DNA of 64,000 bases, from NCBI GenBank assembly GCA_031553505.1, contig JAVBLP010000007.1, positions 62,001-126,000 of the forward strand, in the 5' to 3' direction. This document shows, piece by piece, positions 62,351-64,000 of this stretch. The notes beneath the pieces are model-generated. The model did not search any database. It saw nothing but the letters and a program-made list of their open reading frames with translations, and had not been told where the DNA came from. The stretch's first letter is position 1. Every line of letters begins with the position of its first letter. Source of the stretch: JAVBLP01 sp031553505. Lineage in GTDB: Bacteria; Elusimicrobiota; Endomicrobiia; Endomicrobiales; Endomicrobiaceae. Both the position numbers and the translations under genes were made by a program.

Positions 62351-62944
62351 ATGGAGAAACTTACTGAAAAACAGCAGAATATACTAGATTTTATCGAACA
62401 GTTTTCAATCGACAACGGCACAATGCCCACAATAAGGGAGATAGCCGCAAAATTCGGCATTACGATAGGGCCTGTGCAGAAATATCTTAAAATTCTTGAA
62501 AAAAAAGGCTATTTAAGCAAAAAAGATTCTGTCGCAAGAGGAATCGGCATAGTTGACCGGCAAAAATTTTCTCCCGTGCCGGTACTCGGGAGCGTTCATG
62601 CCGGGACTTTTTTAGAGCCGGTTGAAGACGCGCAGGATTACGTATATATAAATACTGATGTTACCAGAAGCAGAGAGTGCTTTGCGCTTAAAGTGCGCGG
62701 CGACAGTATGGAACCTTCCGGAATTGTTGAAGGCGACACGGTTGTAATATCTAAAAACAGCCATATAGTAAATGGCGACATTGTTGTTGCTCTTGTTGAA
62801 GGGGAAGCCGCGATAAAGGTTTACAATAAAATTAACGGCAAAGTCTGCTTAAGGTCCACAAACCATATATATCCGCCGATTTATCCTAAAAATTACAAAG
62901 TTTTAGGCAAACTCATATATTTGCTCAGAGAGTACAAAAACTGA
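62351..62944 (+). CDS. lexA: SOS repressor LexA
   Basis: 197-aa repressor-peptidase. N-terminal winged helix (TIREIAAKFGITIGPVQKYLKIL), cleavage site Ala84-Gly85 in SVHAGTF, catalytic Ser119 in RGDSMEPSG and Lys156 in EAAIKVY. ATG 62351 follows GGAGGGG; the upstream in-frame start at 62312 lies in the operator and is rejected. Self-cleavage with RecA derepresses the SOS regulon. Downstream genes include dinB. Confidence 0.96.
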   Translation: MEKLTEKQQNILDFIEQFSIDNGTMPTIREIAAKFGITIGPVQKYLKILEKKGYLSKKDSVARGIGIVDRQKFSPVPVLGSVHAGTFLEPVEDAQDYVYINTDVTRSRECFALKVRGDSMEPSGIVEGDTVVISKNSHIVNGDIVVALVEGEAAIKVYNKINGKVCLRSTNHIYPPIYPKNYKVLGKLIYLLREYKN

Positions 62945-63192
62945 TGGATTTTACAGATTTTGACGAACCGGTAAAAGCAGGAGCCGTTTTTTCCGGAGGT
63001 AAAGTTACTCCGAAATGGTTTTCAAGAGGCGGCAGAAAACACGAAATAAAAAATATTGAGTTTACCTGGAACGAAAGAAGCGGCACGCAGGAAATTATAA
63101 ATTTTTCGGTTACGGCGGATGCTTTTTCCGCGGAAATATCATTCAATAAAAAACTTCTCGTTTGGCGCCTAAAAAAGATAATCAATACATAA
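62944..63192 (+). CDS. Small protein between lexA and dinB (DUF6504-like)
   Basis: 82-aa protein of beta-rich look: VFSGGKVTPKWFSRGGRKHEI followed by a Trp and SFNKKLLVWRLKKI. The pattern recalls the small DUF6504-type proteins linked to Y-family polymerase genes, but similarity is weak. It overlaps lexA as TGATG, so it should be SOS-expressed. Confidence 0.55.
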   Translation: MDFTDFDEPVKAGAVFSGGKVTPKWFSRGGRKHEIKNIEFTWNERSGTQEIINFSVTADAFSAEISFNKKLLVWRLKKIINT

Positions 63193-63210
63193 TTTGCGCG
63201 GGAAACATCT

Positions 63211-64000
63211 ATGAAAACTATTTTACTCCTTGATATGGACGCGTTTTTTGCCTCCGTGGAGCAGGCGTCAAATCCTGCGCTGCGCGGCAAACCTGTCATA
63301 ATTTGCGGCGAAGGGCGTTCAGTCGCCACCGCAGTTTCTTATGAGGCTCGAAAGTACGGCGTTAAAACAGGGATGAGCCTTACCGAAGCAAAACGCGTTT
63401 GTAACTTGGTTTTGCCCGTTGTAGGCAATATGGACAAGTATGTGCACGCTTCTTTACAGATACAGCAAATCCTTTTGAATATAACGCCAAAAGTTGAGGT
63501 TTTTTCGATAGATGAATGTTACTGCGATATTACCGATAATGTTTTAAAAGGCGAAAAGCCCGTTGATATATGCAAAAGAATACAAAAAGAGATTTATGAG
63601 CAGCTGAAAGTTACAGGTTCCATCGGCATAAGCTCTAACAAACCCCTTGCCAAGATGGCAAGCAAGATGAATAAACCTAACGGCATTACCGAAATCTATC
63701 CGGAACAGTTTAAAGAAATCGCAAAAACTATGGACGTTTCCAAACTTGCCGGAGTCGGCGTAGGCAGAAAGCTCTTAAAGAGGCTGCACGCGCTGGGCAT
63801 TTATACGGTTGCGGATATAACCAAAGCCAATATCAGCGTTTTAAAGTCTTATTTCGGCATAAACGCGCATTATCTTAAAGATATTGCTCAAGGACAGGGA
63901 AACGATAATGTAAGGGATTTTTCGCAGAGAGAAGCGGAAAAGTCAGTTTCAAACAGCAGGACAATGCCTGCGGATTCAAACGACATAAACGTTGTTAAAG
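63211..64000 (+). CDS. dinB: DNA polymerase IV (Y family), 3' end outside window
   Basis: First 263 residues of a translesion polymerase. Metal Asp8 in LLDMDAFFASVEQ, YEARKYGVKTGM near residue 46 and the catalytic SIDE (Asp101-Glu102) are present; helix-hairpin-helix near residue 178 (SKLAGVGVGRKLLKRL). The frame is open to the last base. GGAAA is upstream of the ATG. Third gene of the lexA unit. Confidence 0.93.
   Translation, partial: MKTILLLDMDAFFASVEQASNPALRGKPVIICGEGRSVATAVSYEARKYGVKTGMSLTEAKRVCNLVLPVVGNMDKYVHASLQIQQILLNITPKVEVFSIDECYCDITDNVLKGEKPVDICKRIQKEIYEQLKVTGSIGISSNKPLAKMASKMNKPNGITEIYPEQFKEIAKTMDVSKLAGVGVGRKLLKRLHALGIYTVADITKANISVLKSYFGINAHYLKDIAQGQGNDNVRDFSQREAEKSVSNSRTMPADSNDINVVK

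Noticed and set aside
62245..62460. 72-residue N-terminal extension of the Ogg-type glycosylase
   Set aside because: It would run antisense through lexA and its promoter; the conserved protein begins at 62244.
62925..63329. Minus-strand open frame across the 62944 gene and dinB
   Set aside because: Shadow frame; the plus strand codes for recognisable DinB here.
1..64000. CRISPR arrays, insertion sequences, prophage or integron
   Set aside because: No direct-repeat array, transposase or integrase of mobile type is seen; the only tyrosine recombinase has the layout of chromosomal XerC/D.

Overview
The window looks like chromosome of a Gram-negative, apparently anaerobic bacterium with A+T-rich DNA (about 60% A+T judged by eye). 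The Gram-negative assignment rests on LolA, a TonB-dependent receptor, several lipobox lipoproteins, a PorV/PorQ-type protein and beta-barrel proteins. The anaerobic assignment rests on a ferredoxin-thioredoxin-reductase/rubredoxin fusion, two flavin-reductase (flavoredoxin-type) proteins and a split glycine decarboxylase. The gene mix would suit an Elusimicrobiota-like host-associated lineage, but this is an impression and no marker here proves it. Genes are dense, mostly on the plus strand, with many ATGA/TAATG stop-start overlaps. I see no phage, insertion sequence, integron or CRISPR array.

Layout. 1-1426: 3' part of gcvPB. 1445-5616: sugar ABC transporter (binding protein and two permeases, no ATPase), a HAD phosphatase and a GGQ-domain release-factor-like protein. 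5616-10044: nadE, radC, a PurF-like protein, a glutaredoxin and an FTR-rubredoxin fusion; both amidotransferase-family proteins seem to lack the catalytic Cys. 10120-11100(-): secreted HExxH protein. 11187-16610: a cobalamin locus with two B12 riboswitches, one before the adenosyltransferase/BtuFCD genes and one before a BtuB-like receptor. 16720-21219: a flavoredoxin and a minus-strand glycosylation operon (GT9, polyprenol-phosphate GT2, GT39-PAP2 fusion). 21365-22103: a frameshifted ankyrin gene and initiator tRNA. 22232-26749: YhcH, PorV-like, kinase-like, BaiN-like flavoprotein and small membrane/lipoprotein genes. 26780-33910: GH94-like phosphorylase, FecR-like, rfbC, a secreted glycosidase, rfbD and a phosphoribosyltransferase. 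33855-35282(-): TPR membrane glycosyltransferase.

35375-40826: tRNA-Cys, tRNA-Val, an Orn/Lys/Arg decarboxylase, DksA-like, MscS, panD, tRNA-Pro, a sigma factor, apt, tRNA-Arg and a small protein, closed by a strong terminator. 40840-42622(-): a barrel protein and two tandem paralogous membrane-anchored proteins. 42687-47094: ABC-F ATPase, rpsO and pnp with a long leader hairpin. 47216-60874: a long housekeeping run (accB, DUF2582-like, ftsK, an HTH-FtsK-gamma fusion, lolA, RodZ-like, rimO, pgsA, pgpA, MBL hydrolase, xer recombinase, nadC, birA, NlpC/P60 lipoprotein, three two-helix membrane proteins, YbaB). 61004-64000: a flavin reductase and an Ogg-type glycosylase divergent from lexA, a small protein and dinB (cut by the window end).

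Most notable points: an HTH protein carrying a second copy of the FtsK gamma domain right after ftsK; two neighbouring amidotransferase-family proteins without nucleophile Cys; a redox gene trio; paired B12 riboswitches, one followed by an 8-codon leader ORF with a perfect Shine-Dalgarno; and several transcription units whose -10 box lies only 6-11 nt before the start codon, suggesting leaderless mRNAs.
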